Positions 25,276 through 36,436 of a stretch of 55,173 bases of DNA are shown here, piece by piece (position 1 is the first letter of the stretch; every line of letters begins with the position of its first letter). The stretch lies in assembly GCA_016901395.1 (NCBI GenBank), contig JAEAMQ010000001.1:1-55173 (forward strand). Reading direction: 5' to 3'. The translations under genes were made by a program, and so were the position numbers. The DNA is from Prevotella sp. (GTDB lineage: Bacteria > Bacteroidota > Bacteroidia > Bacteroidales > Bacteroidaceae). The notes under the pieces are model-generated. The model ran no database searches, was not told where the DNA came from, and saw only the letters and a list, made by a program, of their open reading frames with translations.

Positions 25276-27837
25276 TTATTTCTTGATAGAGTTATCATCG
25301 GCATTTCCGTAGTGGCTACTGCTGTAATTGCCGTAAGCACCATAATTGCCGTAGTTACCATAGTTGCCGTAGTTGCCATATTTGCCATATGAACCATAGC
25401 CTCTCGAACGACCGTACATGCTGTAGCGGGCATACTTGCCATACTTGCCATACTTGCCATAGCCGTAATAGTAACCATACTTCTTCTTCGACATATCAAT
25501 ACCGTTGATGACCACGCTCATCTTAGGAAGCTTCTTCGAATTAGAAAGTCCGTTGATGAGTTCGAAGCTCTCCTTCGGTGTGTAGTCGGCACGACACATA
25601 TAAACCGTGGCATCGCTCACACGTCCGATAGACAGGGTATCGGTCACCAGACCCACCGGAGCCGTGTCGACGATGATGTAGTCGTAGTGCTCACGAAGAT
25701 GGGAGAAGATCTGTTCCAGACTCTTGCGTGCAACAAGCTCTGCAGGGTTGGGTGGTATAGGACCGGCCAGAAGCAGCTCAAGATTATTGTTGATGCCCGA
25801 TGGGATGATCTGACTCTGAATGGCATCCCAGTCAGGGGAGTCTTTCACTAAGAGGTTGGTGATGCCGTGTGCCTTGTCGGTGAGCTCGAAGAGTCCTGCC
25901 AGACGGGGCTTACGGATGTCGAGTCCTACCAGCAGCACCTTTTTACCCAACAAGGCGAAAGATACCGAAAGGTTGGCGGCGATGAAGGTCTTACCCTCAC
26001 CCGAGTTGGTAGAGGTAAACATGATGACCTTTTCGCCCTCTTCCATCATAAACTGGAGATTGGTACGCATGGATCGGAATATCTCCTCCATCAGGTTGTT
26101 CTTGTTCTCATGTACCACTATGTCGGCCTTGGTTTTGGCTGCTTCCGAGGCTATGGCTACGTCAGCAAGGATTGGCAGTGTGGTGAGGCGGGCTACATCG
26201 TTGTGGCCTTCGATCTTGTAATGGAAGAACTGGATCAGGAACAGAATCAATGCTGGTATTGCCAGACCGAGAATCAGTGCGATGAGCATGATCATCGGCT
26301 TCTTCGGGCTGATCTGTCCACCCATGGCAGGGTTGTCAATGAGCTTGCCCTTATCGGCGGTGGCAGCCAGCGAGATAGAGTTTTCCTCACGTTTCTGCAA
26401 CAGCATCAGGTAGAGTCCCGACTTCACTTCCTGCTGACGACCGATCTGTGTCAGCATGCGCTCCTGTTCCGGCGACTGCCCTACCTGTCCCTGATATTTT
26501 GAGAACTGCGATGCCACAGCGTTGCGCTGGATGTCCATGCTGCGACGGGCTTGGTTCAAAGCGCGGCGGATGGCACTCTGGAGACCTTCGATCTGAGTGG
26601 TCAGAGGCACTACCGAGGGAGACGACTCGCTGGCACTCTGCAACAGGAGATTGCGCTTCTGTACCAGGGTGTTGTAGTCGTTGATGAGCATGGTGGCCGA
26701 CTGGTCTGTCAGACCCACATTGGAAGGCATGGGCTGGTTTTTGTTGGCGGGGTTGTTCATGTAGCTTCTCATCTCATCGAGAAGGGCTACCTGCGTGTTG
26801 GCCTCTGCCAGTTTCTGGGCATACGTATCCGCATTGCCCACAGCCTGACCGGCATTCATCTTCAGCTCAACCATGTTGTTGCGCTTCTTATAGTTCTCAA
26901 GCTCGCCTTCGGTGTTGCCGAGTTCGGCATTGATTTTCTCCAGACGACCGTTGATAAACTCTTCGGTGCGCATGGCTATCTCGTTCTTGTCCTCGTTGGC
27001 CTGACGGTTGTAGCTGACGGCCAACTGCTGGAGATACTCGATGGAACGTTGTGGGTTTTCGTCGTTGAGCACCAGCTGGGCAATGGTTGTCGTCTTGCTG
27101 GTCTGCGAAACATTGAGTTCTCCTACATATTTATATGCGGCATATCTCGGCGATTGGAGGTCAATCTTTATTTGCTCGCCGTCTGTCATAGGGGTTACCG
27201 TATTGGGGGTGAAACTCAAAACACCAGAGCGGGTGCCGATTGTTGCCGGCAATGTAGAGAAGGTCTTGTCGATGTAGAACGGACCGTCGGCCGTATTCTC
27301 ATTCACCGGAACGAAGTATGTGCCGGTCACATGATATTTGTTGCCGCTACGTTTGATCAGCAAGTCAATGGGGGCATTGAGCTTTTCCAGATGCGCGGGG
27401 TCCATATCCACGCTGATGGGCTGCGTTTTGTACAACAGCTGGTCTTTCACCTTTCCCACATGGTAATAGTTGACATACAGCTTCAAGTCGCGAACCGTCT
27501 GCTCGGCTAGCGAGTGCGAGGTGAGGATTTCCATCTCATTGTCTATACCGTTAGAGTTGGAAATCATACCAAGTGTAGCCGAATTCAGCATGTTGGCTGC
27601 ACTTCTGTTGCTATTCTGGTCATTATCCTTGATGAGCAGTTTGGCAGAAGCTTGATAGATTGGGGTTTTGTAGCGCAGGTAGATAGCGGCCGTTCCGAGA
27701 CAGATAATCAAGGAGAGCACAAACCACTTCCAGTTCAGGATAAGAGTGGTATAGATGGCCGCAAAGTCGAAAGAGGACTTTTCCTCCTCCACGGGAACCG
27801 CCATAGCATCCACTTCCGCTTTCTTGTTTTCTTCCAT
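25276..27837 (-). CDS. Wzc-like polysaccharide co-polymerase and BY-type tyrosine kinase
   Basis: The 853-residue inner-membrane protein has a Wzz domain (~20-130), TM1 at ~35-56 (WKWFVLSLIICLGTAAIYL), a long periplasmic coiled coil (~265-450), TM2 (~510-535, MIMLIALILGLAIPALILFL), then the cytoplasmic BY kinase with Walker A (SGEGKT), A' (VLLVGLDIRKPRLAG) and B (YIIVDTAPVG). It controls chain length in capsule or exopolysaccharide assembly through autophosphorylation on a C-terminal tyrosine cluster. Here that cluster is extreme: about 20 Tyr in the last ~70 residues, in G-x-Y steps encoded by a 9-bp minisatellite (25310-25480). It lies between rmlA upstream and the HAD gene downstream. Confidence 0.93.
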   Translation of the reverse strand: MEENKKAEVDAMAVPVEEEKSSFDFAAIYTTLILNWKWFVLSLIICLGTAAIYLRYKTPIYQASAKLLIKDNDQNSNRSAANMLNSATLGMISNSNGIDNEMEILTSHSLAEQTVRDLKLYVNYYHVGKVKDQLLYKTQPISVDMDPAHLEKLNAPIDLLIKRSGNKYHVTGTYFVPVNENTADGPFYIDKTFSTLPATIGTRSGVLSFTPNTVTPMTDGEQIKIDLQSPRYAAYKYVGELNVSQTSKTTTIAQLVLNDENPQRSIEYLQQLAVSYNRQANEDKNEIAMRTEEFINGRLEKINAELGNTEGELENYKKRNNMVELKMNAGQAVGNADTYAQKLAEANTQVALLDEMRSYMNNPANKNQPMPSNVGLTDQSATMLINDYNTLVQKRNLLLQSASESSPSVVPLTTQIEGLQSAIRRALNQARRSMDIQRNAVASQFSKYQGQVGQSPEQERMLTQIGRQQEVKSGLYLMLLQKREENSISLAATADKGKLIDNPAMGGQISPKKPMIMLIALILGLAIPALILFLIQFFHYKIEGHNDVARLTTLPILADVAIASEAAKTKADIVVHENKNNLMEEIFRSMRTNLQFMMEEGEKVIMFTSTNSGEGKTFIAANLSVSFALLGKKVLLVGLDIRKPRLAGLFELTDKAHGITNLLVKDSPDWDAIQSQIIPSGINNNLELLLAGPIPPNPAELVARKSLEQIFSHLREHYDYIIVDTAPVGLVTDTLSIGRVSDATVYMCRADYTPKESFELINGLSNSKKLPKMSVVINGIDMSKKKYGYYYGYGKYGKYGKYARYSMYGRSRGYGSYGKYGNYGNYGNYGNYGAYGNYSSSHYGNADDNSIKK

Positions 27838-27864
27838 TGTGTGTATTTTTTTTGTTATTATAAT

Positions 27865-28746
27865 CTAAATGTTTTCGTCAGCAAGCTGTAAGAGGTATTT
27901 GCCATACTCGTTTTTGGCCATCGGCCTGGCGTCCTCGATGAGCTGTTGACGTGAAATCCAGCCTTGTTTATATCCTATTTCTTCAAGACAGGCCACCTTG
28001 AGTCCCTGCCGTTTCTCTATAACTTCGATGAATGTGCTGGCTTCCGAGAGACTGTCGTGGGTGCCGGTGTCAAGCCATGCAAATCCGCGGGGAAGGGTCT
28101 GGACCTTCAGTTTTTGCTGTGCGAGATATTCCTGGTTGACGGTTGTTATCTCAAGCTCGCCGCGGGCGCTGGGCTTGATCTGCTTGGAAATGCCCACCAC
28201 GCTGTTGGGATAAAAATACAATCCCACCACGGCGTAGTTGCTCTTGGGATGCTCAGGCTTCTCCTCGATGCTCAGACAGTTGCCTTGTGTGTCAAACTCT
28301 GCCACTCCATAGCGTTCGGGGTCGTTGACATAATAGCCGAACACCGTAGCCTTGCCGTCTTGTTCGGCGGCGCGGACACTCTCGGAAAGCAGTCGGGTGA
28401 ACCCTGCTCCATAGAAGATGTTGTCGCCCAAGACCAAGCATGCACAGTCGTCGCCGATAAATTTCTCGCCGATGATAAATGCCTGGGCCAGACCGTCGGG
28501 GCTGGGCTGCTCGGCATATTCCAGATGAATGCCGAACTCGTGGCCGTCGCCTAACAGTCGCTGAAATCCCGGAAGATCATGTGGGGTGGATATAATAAGG
28601 ATTTCGCGGATGCCGGCAAGCATGAGCACCGACACCGGATAGTATATCATGGGCTTATCAAAAATAGGAATAAGTTGCTTGCTTATTCCTTTCGTGATGG
28701 GATATAATCTTGTCCCTGAGCCGCCAGCTAATACGATACCTTTCAT
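27865..28746 (-). CDS. rmlA: Glucose-1-phosphate thymidylyltransferase
   Basis: This 293-residue enzyme has [16 protein letters not shown] (nucleotide binding), [16 protein letters not shown], the metal-binding [10 protein letters not shown], and [19 protein letters not shown]. It makes dTDP-glucose from dTTP and glucose-1-phosphate, the first step to dTDP-rhamnose. The start at 28746 (MKGIVLAGG) gives the usual family length; a further in-frame ATG at 28770 would add eight residues absent from relatives. It is the first gene of a unit with the Wzc-like kinase (27 bp gap). No rmlB, C or D is in the window. Confidence 0.93.
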   Translation of the reverse strand: MKGIVLAGGSGTRLYPITKGISKQLIPIFDKPMIYYPVSVLMLAGIREILIISTPHDLPGFQRLLGDGHEFGIHLEYAEQPSPDGLAQAFIIGEKFIGDDCACLVLGDNIFYGAGFTRLLSESVRAAEQDGKATVFGYYVNDPERYGVAEFDTQGNCLSIEEKPEHPKSNYAVVGLYFYPNSVVGISKQIKPSARGELEITTVNQEYLAQQKLKVQTLPRGFAWLDTGTHDSLSEASTFIEVIEKRQGLKVACLEEIGYKQGWISRQQLIEDARPMAKNEYGKYLLQLADENI

Positions 28747-28868
28747 GTTTTTGCAAAATTCATTAATCACAACTTCATAACTTCCCTAATGAAAATAGAT
28801 GCCGGGCTGTAGTGAAATGTTTTTTAAGCGTCTATCCTTAAATATATGGTGTTATTGACTTTTCGGGG

Positions 28869-28876
28869 CAAAGTTA
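28869..28876 (-). promoter_or_regulatory. -7 box for the rmlA operon
   Basis: TAACTTTG on the minus strand fits TAnnTTTG, 122 bp before the rmlA start. No matching -33 box. The rest of 28747-29138 shows no gene. Confidence 0.45.
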
Positions 28877-29138
28877 ATAATTAATTTTGATTAATTACAG
28901 GTTTGTACAAGGAAAATATGATGTGTTTTGGGCAAAAACAGGATTTTATTGATATTTTTCAAGTCTTGTAACATGCCGAGAGGCCTTTTTACCCTTTCCC
29001 CGAGCATGTCGGAGAGGGAAGACGGGAGCTTCCGGCTATACCGCAGACCGCATGGCATTCCTGGACTGCGTGGATAGGAAAGGGCGGCAAATTTAGGCGC
29101 ATTTTGTTGGCAATCATGACTTTATTTGCTCAAATTAT

Positions 29139-29169
29139 TTTGATTTCTCGTGATATTGTGGTATTTTTG
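29139..29169 (+). promoter_or_regulatory. Promoter of the 29209 gene
   Basis: TTTG (29139-29142), 19 bp, TATTTTTG (29162-29169): a full consensus promoter. It lies inside the long open frame that begins at 29104, which rules out that upstream start and favours the ATG at 29209. Confidence 0.78.
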
Positions 29170-29208
29170 CATACATTTAAGAAAAACGATTTCAGAAAGC
29201 AAATATTT

Positions 29209-29847
29209 ATGGGATTACTATCAAAAATCTTTGGCAATAAGAGTAATGAAGAGAAAGCTGGTGGCATGCAAGACTACATGACGCTCATACGCGTGTATTT
29301 CCAGGCCGCGCTGGCCGAACATCTGGGCATCACCAATCTTGGAATGCTGCCCGACCTGCGCATGTTCAAGACCACCCTCCGCGTGCCCACGATGAACAAC
29401 AAGCTGGGCATTGGTGAGAAGGTGCAGTGCAAGAAAATGATGAAGGAGATCTATGGCTCTGACGACAACTTCTTCAAGGAGATCGACCAAAGCGTCCGCA
29501 AGAACTGCAAGAAGTTGCAGGATATGCAGGTCTACCTCATCCAGTTCCAGAATTTCTCACAGGACCTGATGATGCTGGTGGGCAACCTGATGAAGTTCAA
29601 ACTCCGCCTGCCCTCCTTTTTCAAGGGTGCGCTCCGCACGATGACCGAGAAAACCGTGAACGACATCTTTACCAAGAACAATTATGACGATGCCGGTGTG
29701 ATGAAAACCGTGATGGGAATACGCAAGTACAACCAGCGTCTTAACTTCTCGCAAAAGTGGGTTGCCGACTTTGTCTATCAGGTGGTGATGCTCGCTAAGA
29801 AAGAACCCAATGCCGCTCAGCAAGAAGAAGCTGCGGGCAAAAAGTAG
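29209..29847 (+). CDS. Conserved hypothetical protein
   Basis: The 212-residue product begins MGLLSKIFGNKSNEEK. It is predicted to be mostly helical and basic, without signal peptide or membrane segment (AALAEHLGITNLGMLPDLRMFK, QVYLIQFQNFSQDLMMLVGN). I do not recognise a named domain; similar proteins appear to be conserved in Bacteroidales, but that is from general memory. It precedes the zapA-rny cluster with a 95-bp gap holding a new promoter, so it is probably its own transcript. Function unknown. Confidence 0.75.
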   Translation: MGLLSKIFGNKSNEEKAGGMQDYMTLIRVYFQAALAEHLGITNLGMLPDLRMFKTTLRVPTMNNKLGIGEKVQCKKMMKEIYGSDDNFFKEIDQSVRKNCKKLQDMQVYLIQFQNFSQDLMMLVGNLMKFKLRLPSFFKGALRTMTEKTVNDIFTKNNYDDAGVMKTVMGIRKYNQRLNFSQKWVADFVYQVVMLAKKEPNAAQQEEAAGKK

Positions 29848-29894
29848 TTGAAGATATAAATTGTAGGTTCAAGTAAAGATTTAATGCAATTTAC

Positions 29895-29925
29895 TTGGAT
29901 TTTTCATCGAAATGATTTAAATTTG
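29895..29925 (+). promoter_or_regulatory. Promoter of the zapA-rny operon
   Basis: TTG (29895-29897), 20 bp, TAAATTTG (29918-29925). The -33 box is one base short of consensus. It implies an approximately 10-nt leader before the ATG at 29943. Confidence 0.62.
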
Positions 29926-29942
29926 CAGAAAATTGAATCGTC

Positions 29943-30236
29943 ATGGAGGCTAACGAGAAAACTATCAATACGTTTGCTACACGTGTAAGGCAGATGATAC
30001 TCCATTATTCCGAAGTGAAGAAGGAAAATGCTGATCTTTATGCGATGGTCGATGAGCGGGATGCGCGCATCAAGCAGCTGGAAAGCGAGTTGTCTCAGGT
30101 CCGTAACGATTACGATTTGTTGAAAATGGCCAAGATGCTCGAGGTGACCGACGGCGACTTGGAGGGAGCCAAGAAACGCGTGGCCAAACTTGTCAGAGAT
30201 GTAAACAAATGTATCACACTACTGAGTGAAAAATAA
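29943..30236 (+). CDS. Small coiled-coil protein upstream of zapA
   Basis: This 97-residue acidic/basic protein is helical, with a heptad-like stretch at ~22-60 (KKENADLYAMVDERDARIKQ and LESELSQV). Its place directly before zapA (9-bp gap) and its coiled-coil nature suggest a cell-division accessory, comparable to ZapB, but there is no sequence motif that proves it. The operon order is this gene, zapA, rny. Confidence 0.75.
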   Translation: MEANEKTINTFATRVRQMILHYSEVKKENADLYAMVDERDARIKQLESELSQVRNDYDLLKMAKMLEVTDGDLEGAKKRVAKLVRDVNKCITLLSEK

Positions 30237-30245
30237 CAGCACGTG

Positions 30246-30551
30246 ATGGCAGAATCAGACTCAAGCAAAATCAACATAAGGTTACACATTTACGATACGG
30301 AAATCATGGTCCGCGTTCCGAGAGAGGAAGAGGCCCTGTATCGCAAAGGTTCGGAACTCATCAATGAGCTCCTCAACGCCTACTTCTCTAATTTCAAGGG
30401 AAGCAAGAGCGACAAGGAGATTACTTACTTCGCTATGATTGACCTGGCGCTGAGATTGGAGCGGCAACTTGATCGCAACGATACCCAACCGTATGATGAT
30501 ATTCTTTCGAAGTTGACTTCTGAAATTGAGAATGCACTTGACAAGAAGTAA
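30246..30551 (+). CDS. zapA: Cell division protein ZapA
   Basis: The 101-residue protein matches ZapA in length and pattern: an N-terminal beta part (KINIRLHIYDTEIMVRVPREE), then two long helices (YFAMIDLALRLERQL). ZapA binds FtsZ and stabilises the Z ring at midcell. ATG at 30246 is preferred; a GTG codon lies directly before it. It is 9 bp after the coiled-coil gene and 38 bp before rny. Confidence 0.85.
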   Translation: MAESDSSKINIRLHIYDTEIMVRVPREEEALYRKGSELINELLNAYFSNFKGSKSDKEITYFAMIDLALRLERQLDRNDTQPYDDILSKLTSEIENALDKK

Positions 30552-30589
30552 CTATAAAGGAATATTAATTAAATAAACAGTTCTATTTA

Positions 30590-32125
30590 ATGATAAGTAT
30601 TATAATTGCAGTCTTGGTGAGCCTCCTGGCAGGTGGCTTCATAGGCTATGCTGTTTTCCGTTATGTGGTAACGGGAAAATATAAACAGATTATTGACTCG
30701 GCACAAAAAGAGGCCGAGGTGGTCAAGGAAAAGAAGCTGCTCGAGGTCAAAGAGAAGTTTCTGAACAAGAAGAGTGAGCTTGAAAAAGAGGTGCAGCAAC
30801 GCACACAGAAAATCCAAGTGAACGAAAACCGACTGAAGCAACGCGAAATCACCCTCAACCAGAAGCAGGACGAACTGGGCCGAATGAAACACGACATCGA
30901 CCAGTATCAGGTGCAGGTCGACAACGAGCGCAAGGTGCTGGAGTCGAGAAAAGCAGAGTTGGAGAAGATGCAGGAGCAGGAGCGCACCAAACTGGAGGAG
31001 CTCTCCGGACTCTCCGCCGAGGAAGCTAAAAACCGACTTGTTGAGAGCATGAAGGACAAGGCCCGCATGGATGCAGCCAGCTACATCAATGAGGTGGTAG
31101 ACCAAGCCAAACTCGATGCCAACCAGAAGGCCAAGAAAATTGTCATTCAGACCATCCAGCGCGTTGCCACGGAGACCGCCATTGAGAACTCCGTGAGCGT
31201 GTTCCATATCGACAACGACGAGGTGAAAGGCCGCATCATCGGCCGTGAGGGCCGCAACATCCGTGCCCTCGAAGCTGCCACAGGTGTGGAAATCGTCGTC
31301 GACGACACCCCCGAATCCATCGTCATCTCCGCCTTCGACCCCGTGCGTCGTGAGATATGCCGCCTCGCCCTCCACCAGTTGGTGGCCGACGGCCGCATCC
31401 ACCCCGCCCGCATCGAGGAAGTGGTGGCCAAGGTGAAGAAGCAATTGGAGAACGAAATCATCGAGACCGGCAAGCGCACGGCCATCGACCTCGGCATCCA
31501 CGGACTCCATCCCGACCTCATACGCATCGTCGGCAAGATGAAATACCGCTCGTCTTACGGCCAGAACCTCTTGCAGCATGCCCGCGAAACGGCCAACCTC
31601 TGCTCTGTGATGGCTGCCGAACTCGGTCTGAACCCGAAGAAGGCCAAGCGTGCCGGACTCCTCCACGACATCGGCAAGGTGCCCGATGAGGAGAGCGAAC
31701 TGCCCCACGCACTGCTCGGTGGCAAGATGGCTGAGCGTTGCAAGGAGAAGCCCGAGATAGTAAACGCCATCGCTGCCCACCACGACGAGGTGGAGATGCA
31801 GACCCTTCTGGCCCCCATCGTGCAGGTGTGCGATGCCATCTCTGGTGCCCGTCCCGGTGCCCGCCGCGAGATTGTCGAGGCCTATATCAAACGTCTCAAC
31901 GACTTGGAAGCCATCGCCATGAGCTACCCCGGCGTGACCAAGACCTACGCCATCCAGGCCGGCCGCGAGCTCCGCGTCATCGTGGGAGCCGACAAGATGA
32001 CCGACGACGAGAGCACCAAACTCAGCAACGAGATTGCTGAAAAGATCCAGAACGAGATGACTTACCCCGGACAGGTGAAAATCACCGTTATCCGCGAGAC
32101 TCGTTCGGTGGCCTTTGCCAAGTAA
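30590..32125 (+). CDS. rny: Ribonuclease Y
   Basis: This 511-residue endoribonuclease has an N-terminal membrane anchor (~3-25, [20 protein letters not shown]), a long charged coiled coil (~35-190), a KH domain with [15 protein letters not shown] (~210), and an HD domain with [14 protein letters not shown] and a second His pair [10 protein letters not shown]. RNase Y starts bulk mRNA decay at the inner membrane. Length and domain order are normal. Third gene of the zapA operon, ended by a strong terminator. Confidence 0.96.
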   Translation: MISIIIAVLVSLLAGGFIGYAVFRYVVTGKYKQIIDSAQKEAEVVKEKKLLEVKEKFLNKKSELEKEVQQRTQKIQVNENRLKQREITLNQKQDELGRMKHDIDQYQVQVDNERKVLESRKAELEKMQEQERTKLEELSGLSAEEAKNRLVESMKDKARMDAASYINEVVDQAKLDANQKAKKIVIQTIQRVATETAIENSVSVFHIDNDEVKGRIIGREGRNIRALEAATGVEIVVDDTPESIVISAFDPVRREICRLALHQLVADGRIHPARIEEVVAKVKKQLENEIIETGKRTAIDLGIHGLHPDLIRIVGKMKYRSSYGQNLLQHARETANLCSVMAAELGLNPKKAKRAGLLHDIGKVPDEESELPHALLGGKMAERCKEKPEIVNAIAAHHDEVEMQTLLAPIVQVCDAISGARPGARREIVEAYIKRLNDLEAIAMSYPGVTKTYAIQAGRELRVIVGADKMTDDESTKLSNEIAEKIQNEMTYPGQVKITVIRETRSVAFAK

Positions 32126-32156
32126 GACAGCTATCTAATCAGATATTACATACCAC

Positions 32157-32196
32157 ATCGGGACTTCTCCAACAAGGGGAAGTCCCGATTTTTTTT
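32157..32196 (+). terminator. Rho-independent terminator after rny
   Basis: ATCGGGACTTCTCC (32157-32170) pairs with GGGGAAGTCCCGAT (32176-32189) and is followed by an eight-T run. It starts 31 bp past the rny stop. The strongest intrinsic terminator in the window outside the trp leader. Confidence 0.93.
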
Positions 32197-32316
32197 GTGC
32201 CATTTCGTATACGTTTTTTGCCATCTCTTATGGGCTTTTGCGCCATTTCCTATGGACTATTTTGCCTTCTCTTATGGGCTTTTACGCCCCCTTTCTCATA
32301 GGCCTTTTGGCTGAAT

Positions 32317-33171
32317 CTATGGATTGGCGGGCGTCTGAGGATTGCGGAAGACGCGTTTGCGGGGTTGCGGTGCCTTGCCTATGGGGAGCACGAAGCGCTG
32401 CAGTTCGGCGCAGATCTTCCCGTCGACCACATAGGTGCGCATAGGGATGCTCTTCATGGTGCGCAGCAAATCGGCCTGAATAGAGGCCTTCTCTTGCTCC
32501 GTGAGGTTGCTGGGCTTCAGAAATCTGATGCTGCAACGGTCTATGATTCCGGTCTTGGGAATCCATGTGATGTTGCTCAGCGACACTGCCACTCGCCCTT
32601 GGGACATCATCGGATAGTTGCCCACAGGAAACTTCTGCTGCACTTCCTGGCCCCATTCCCTGAACGGTCGGCCCTCGAAATCCACCCGGTTGTCGGTGCG
32701 CATCTGCTTCACCACGTGGCCTTTGGCCACCACCAGCCTCACATGATGCTCGAATACCGGCTTGTTGTGGATGGCATCGCCAAACAGCTGCTTGCCCCAC
32801 GCCGTGAGCAGCGTGTCCGAATACCATCGGGCCTCAATCCTCTTGTGCTTGGCCAGCGGCTTCAGCGCCTTCACGAGCTGACGCTGGCCCATGGTCTCCC
32901 AGCGCCCGTGGATGAGCAGGCTGAGGCTGTCGAGCGTCAGCACATCGTCGATCACCGACCAGTATTCCATATAATTGTCGCTGTCGTAGACCTTGTCGGG
33001 GTTCTTGTCCTTGAGCAGTTTGCCGAAGGCCGTGCCCTGGGCCGTGCTCAGGATGTGGCCCATGAGCAGGTGGCTGCGCCCCTGATAGGTAAGCGTTCCA
33101 GCAGCCTGCGCAGTCAGGGCGCAGAGCGAAACGAGGACTGAAAAGATGATGTTGCGATAGTTGATGGTCAT
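32317..33171 (-). CDS. Secreted protein of unknown function
   Basis: The 284-residue product has a signal peptide (MTINYRNIIFSVLVSLCALTAQA, cut near AQA-AG). The middle (DSDNYMEYWSVIDDVLTLDS) shows no motif I know. The C-terminal ~90 residues (GRVAVSLSNITWIPKTGIID ... LLRTMKSIPM) resemble the TonB C-terminal fold found in many Bacteroidetes envelope proteins, but only weakly. A full promoter at 33247-33278 sits downstream of the longer frame's first ATG (33270), supporting this start. Single gene, convergent with rny. Confidence 0.72.
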   Translation of the reverse strand: MTINYRNIIFSVLVSLCALTAQAAGTLTYQGRSHLLMGHILSTAQGTAFGKLLKDKNPDKVYDSDNYMEYWSVIDDVLTLDSLSLLIHGRWETMGQRQLVKALKPLAKHKRIEARWYSDTLLTAWGKQLFGDAIHNKPVFEHHVRLVVAKGHVVKQMRTDNRVDFEGRPFREWGQEVQQKFPVGNYPMMSQGRVAVSLSNITWIPKTGIIDRCSIRFLKPSNLTEQEKASIQADLLRTMKSIPMRTYVVDGKICAELQRFVLPIGKAPQPRKRVFRNPQTPANP

Positions 33172-33246
33172 GGTTTCGAAGATTTGGAGCGATGATGGCA
33201 CCGCTGCAGGGTCGCCATGCTTTCGCTTTGGCATTGCTTGTTTTTG

Positions 33247-33278
33247 CAAATATAGGACTTTTAGGCGCATGTCCCAAA
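33247..33278 (-). promoter_or_regulatory. Promoter of the 33171 gene
   Basis: Minus strand TTTG (33275-33278), 20 bp, TATATTTG (33247-33254). Full match to consensus, 76 bp before the start codon. Confidence 0.77.
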
Positions 33279-33805
33279 TCTTTTGGCCGATAGTTTTCCT
33301 CCCTCAGTTGTAAACTATTCATCATATTTATTTCCGGCTGGGATGCTGCTATGGTATCGCCCCAAATGGTTTCTGAAAGAGGAGTCATGGGGATTGCTAT
33401 GCAGAAAAGGCCCATTTTCTCAGTCGTCCGGCCTTCTTTTTCATGATTTTCAGCGTTTTCCTATGGGCAGGATGCCATTTTAGGAGCATAAGGAGGCCCT
33501 TTTCGCTTGGCGAAAAGGTAGAGATTGTTTGGCGAAAAGGTAGTAAAGCCCAAACCATTGTTTGTCAATCTTTTAGAAGTCTCTGAGTCTCAGGCTATTC
33601 TGAAAGGGCTAATTTTGCGAGAATTTCTCGCCGGATGGGCTGCAGCGGAGGCTGGAGGTAAGCCAAAAAGAGGGTTTCAAGTTTTTTCATCAGTAATTTC
33701 CGACTGGTCCGATTGGTCCTACCAGCCCGAGAAAATCAGGCGAATTGTGGGAGGGTTGAGAGGCGTTGCTGAGCGCCCCAAGATAAAAATATATCTTAAT
33801 TTCCC
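33279..33805. other. Intergenic stretch without a supported gene
   Basis: No credible coding region. A 94-codon frame at 33525-33809 has no domain and poor composition. CCTTTTCGCTTGGCGAAAAGG-type DNA forms a hairpin at 33499-33519 and TTGGCGAAAAGGTAG occurs twice (33508, 33530). Confidence 0.5.
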
Positions 33806-34166
33806 TTAAAAGATTCTTACAATGCCAGATGATTTACCTATCTTTGCTGCCGTAAGACGAACAGTTTTGTAGATTCTATTGTTCACAATGTTTTTTCCGA
33901 CCTTTGGGTCTTTGGATTTCTCATCGTAAGGATTGACCTCAAAATCATGTTTCTTGTATGTCTGCCACGAGATCAGTGCAGGCGGAATTTGGGTGAAACA
34001 GCGATGAAACCGATCAGGTTTTTAATCAATACCATTTGCTCATCTTATATTTTTCAACAGTTGGTTGCCATGTGGTCCGGACTTCGATATGCCCGTCTTC
34101 TCCCCGCATGAACGGCTGACGCAATAACATTGCCGGTCTGTCATCAGCATCGGTACGTATAATTAA
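33806..34166 (-). pseudogene. Frameshifted gene remnant
   Basis: Read on the minus strand, three neighbouring frames give protein-like segments in a row with no start codon in the first: RTDADDRPAMLLRQPFMRG ... VEKYKMSK (about 34163-34030), then MVLIKNLIGFIAVSPKFRL (about 34040-33980), then LISWQTYKKHDFEVNPYDEK ... TAAKIGKSSGIVRIF up to a TAA at 33806-33808. The composition is unlike the surrounding repeat by-products. I take it as the C-terminal part of a gene broken by at least two indels; the family is not recognised. Its 5' part may have been displaced by the helicase gene. Confidence 0.5.
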
Positions 34167-35279
<1,113 letters not shown>

Positions 35280-35332
35280 TCAAAAAGACAAGAATATTAA
35301 CATATATCCTATTTTTAAATTTTTAAACAACA

Positions 35333-35620
35333 ATGAACATTTTCGTATCCAACATCAACTATCGCACTCAGAATGAGAGCCTGTTCCAACTCTTTGCCTC
35401 TTACGGAGAGGTGTCTTCTGCCCACATCGTTACCGACCGCGAGACCGGCCGCTCACGTGGTTTCGGCTTCGTAGAGATGCCCGACGACGCAGAGGGACAG
35501 GCTGCTATCGATGCCCTCAACGGCAAGGAGTTTGAAGGAATGGAGCTTCGTGTCAATGTAGCCCGTCCTCGTGAGGAGCGTGCTCCCCGCCGCAGCTTCA
35601 GCCGCAACAACCGCTATTGA
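35333..35620 (+). CDS. RRM-type RNA-binding protein
   Basis: This 95-residue protein is one RNA-recognition motif: RNP2 IFVSNI near the start and RNP1 RGFGFVEM at ~43-50, with a short Arg-rich tail (RPREERAPRRSFSRNNRY). Similar small RRM proteins in Bacteroidetes and cyanobacteria bind single-stranded RNA, often in cold or stress response. It probably shares a transcript with the helicase upstream. Confidence 0.92.
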   Translation: MNIFVSNINYRTQNESLFQLFASYGEVSSAHIVTDRETGRSRGFGFVEMPDDAEGQAAIDALNGKEFEGMELRVNVARPREERAPRRSFSRNNRY

Positions 35621-35804
35621 TTTTCGCTCAGGCGTTATCGTTCGGTTTATCTCCGGCCCGGTCATCAGGGTTGATGGTCAATTCCTGCACCTGTGATCGG
35701 GTATAGGGGCTTTTCTTCCTCCTGTATATTCTTTGCAGGAGACGAAATCGCTGAACAATAGTGGCCTCTGGGATACAATCCCGACGGCGATAGTACTGTG
35801 TATA

Positions 35805-36020
35805 GGGCGGGGATGTCAAGCGTTGTGAAGACATCCCCGCCTGAGAGCCTGCCTCTCATTTTCAACCCCCGAAGAGGGGTTGTTTTGTTTGATGAGGCGG
35901 ACATCCTGCCACGGTTGTGGTGCACGCTGCTCCTTTCCCTGTGCGGAATGTCTGGAAAAGACGGTGCTTCGTCCAACCCTGTTCAGCCGAACACAACACA
36001 ACCTCACGTCGGGGATTGGC
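35805..36020. repeat. Palindromic repeat cluster like that at the left end
   Basis: GGCGGGGATGTC (35806-35817) and GACATCCCCGCC (35830-35841) form a perfect 12-bp stem; CAACCCC-6 nt-GGGGTTG follows at 35863-35882; a degenerate CAACCTC ... GGGGATTGG lies at ~36002. This repeats the element order at 258-325. Nothing in 35621-36436 looks coding. Confidence 0.75.
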
Positions 36021-36436
36021 AGAACCGAAGCCACATTGGCTTGCGTGGAGGTTTTATGCGCTTTCGTGCATCAAACCCATCCGTGTTTTTCTAATGGCCG
36101 CATGAGATTTATCTCTTTGTGGAGGAGGCGAGAAACCGGACGACGGGTTTCCGGATAAGCGAGGTGGGTCACCTCGCTTCGGGTGTACATAAGAACGGTG
36201 CAAAGCGTTTCCGGAAGGGAGAAAGATACAAGATTTGTAAAATTATCATCACACTTTTTGCACCTTCCTGCCCTGTCCTTTTAGCTTAAAATCACCGCGG
36301 AAAAGCTTACTGACGGGTTTTGCAGGTAAAATACCCAGGGATCGTAGGGACTAAAATGGACCATTTTCTTGCTATTTTGACGAAAAGAGCGACTTAAATG
36401 CCCCTGTTCTTCTTGCGACAAGCCCCTTTTCGCAGG

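Noticed and set aside
33525..33809. 94-codon plus-strand frame
   Set aside because: No domain, no promoter, odd composition; overlaps the end of the minus-strand remnant.
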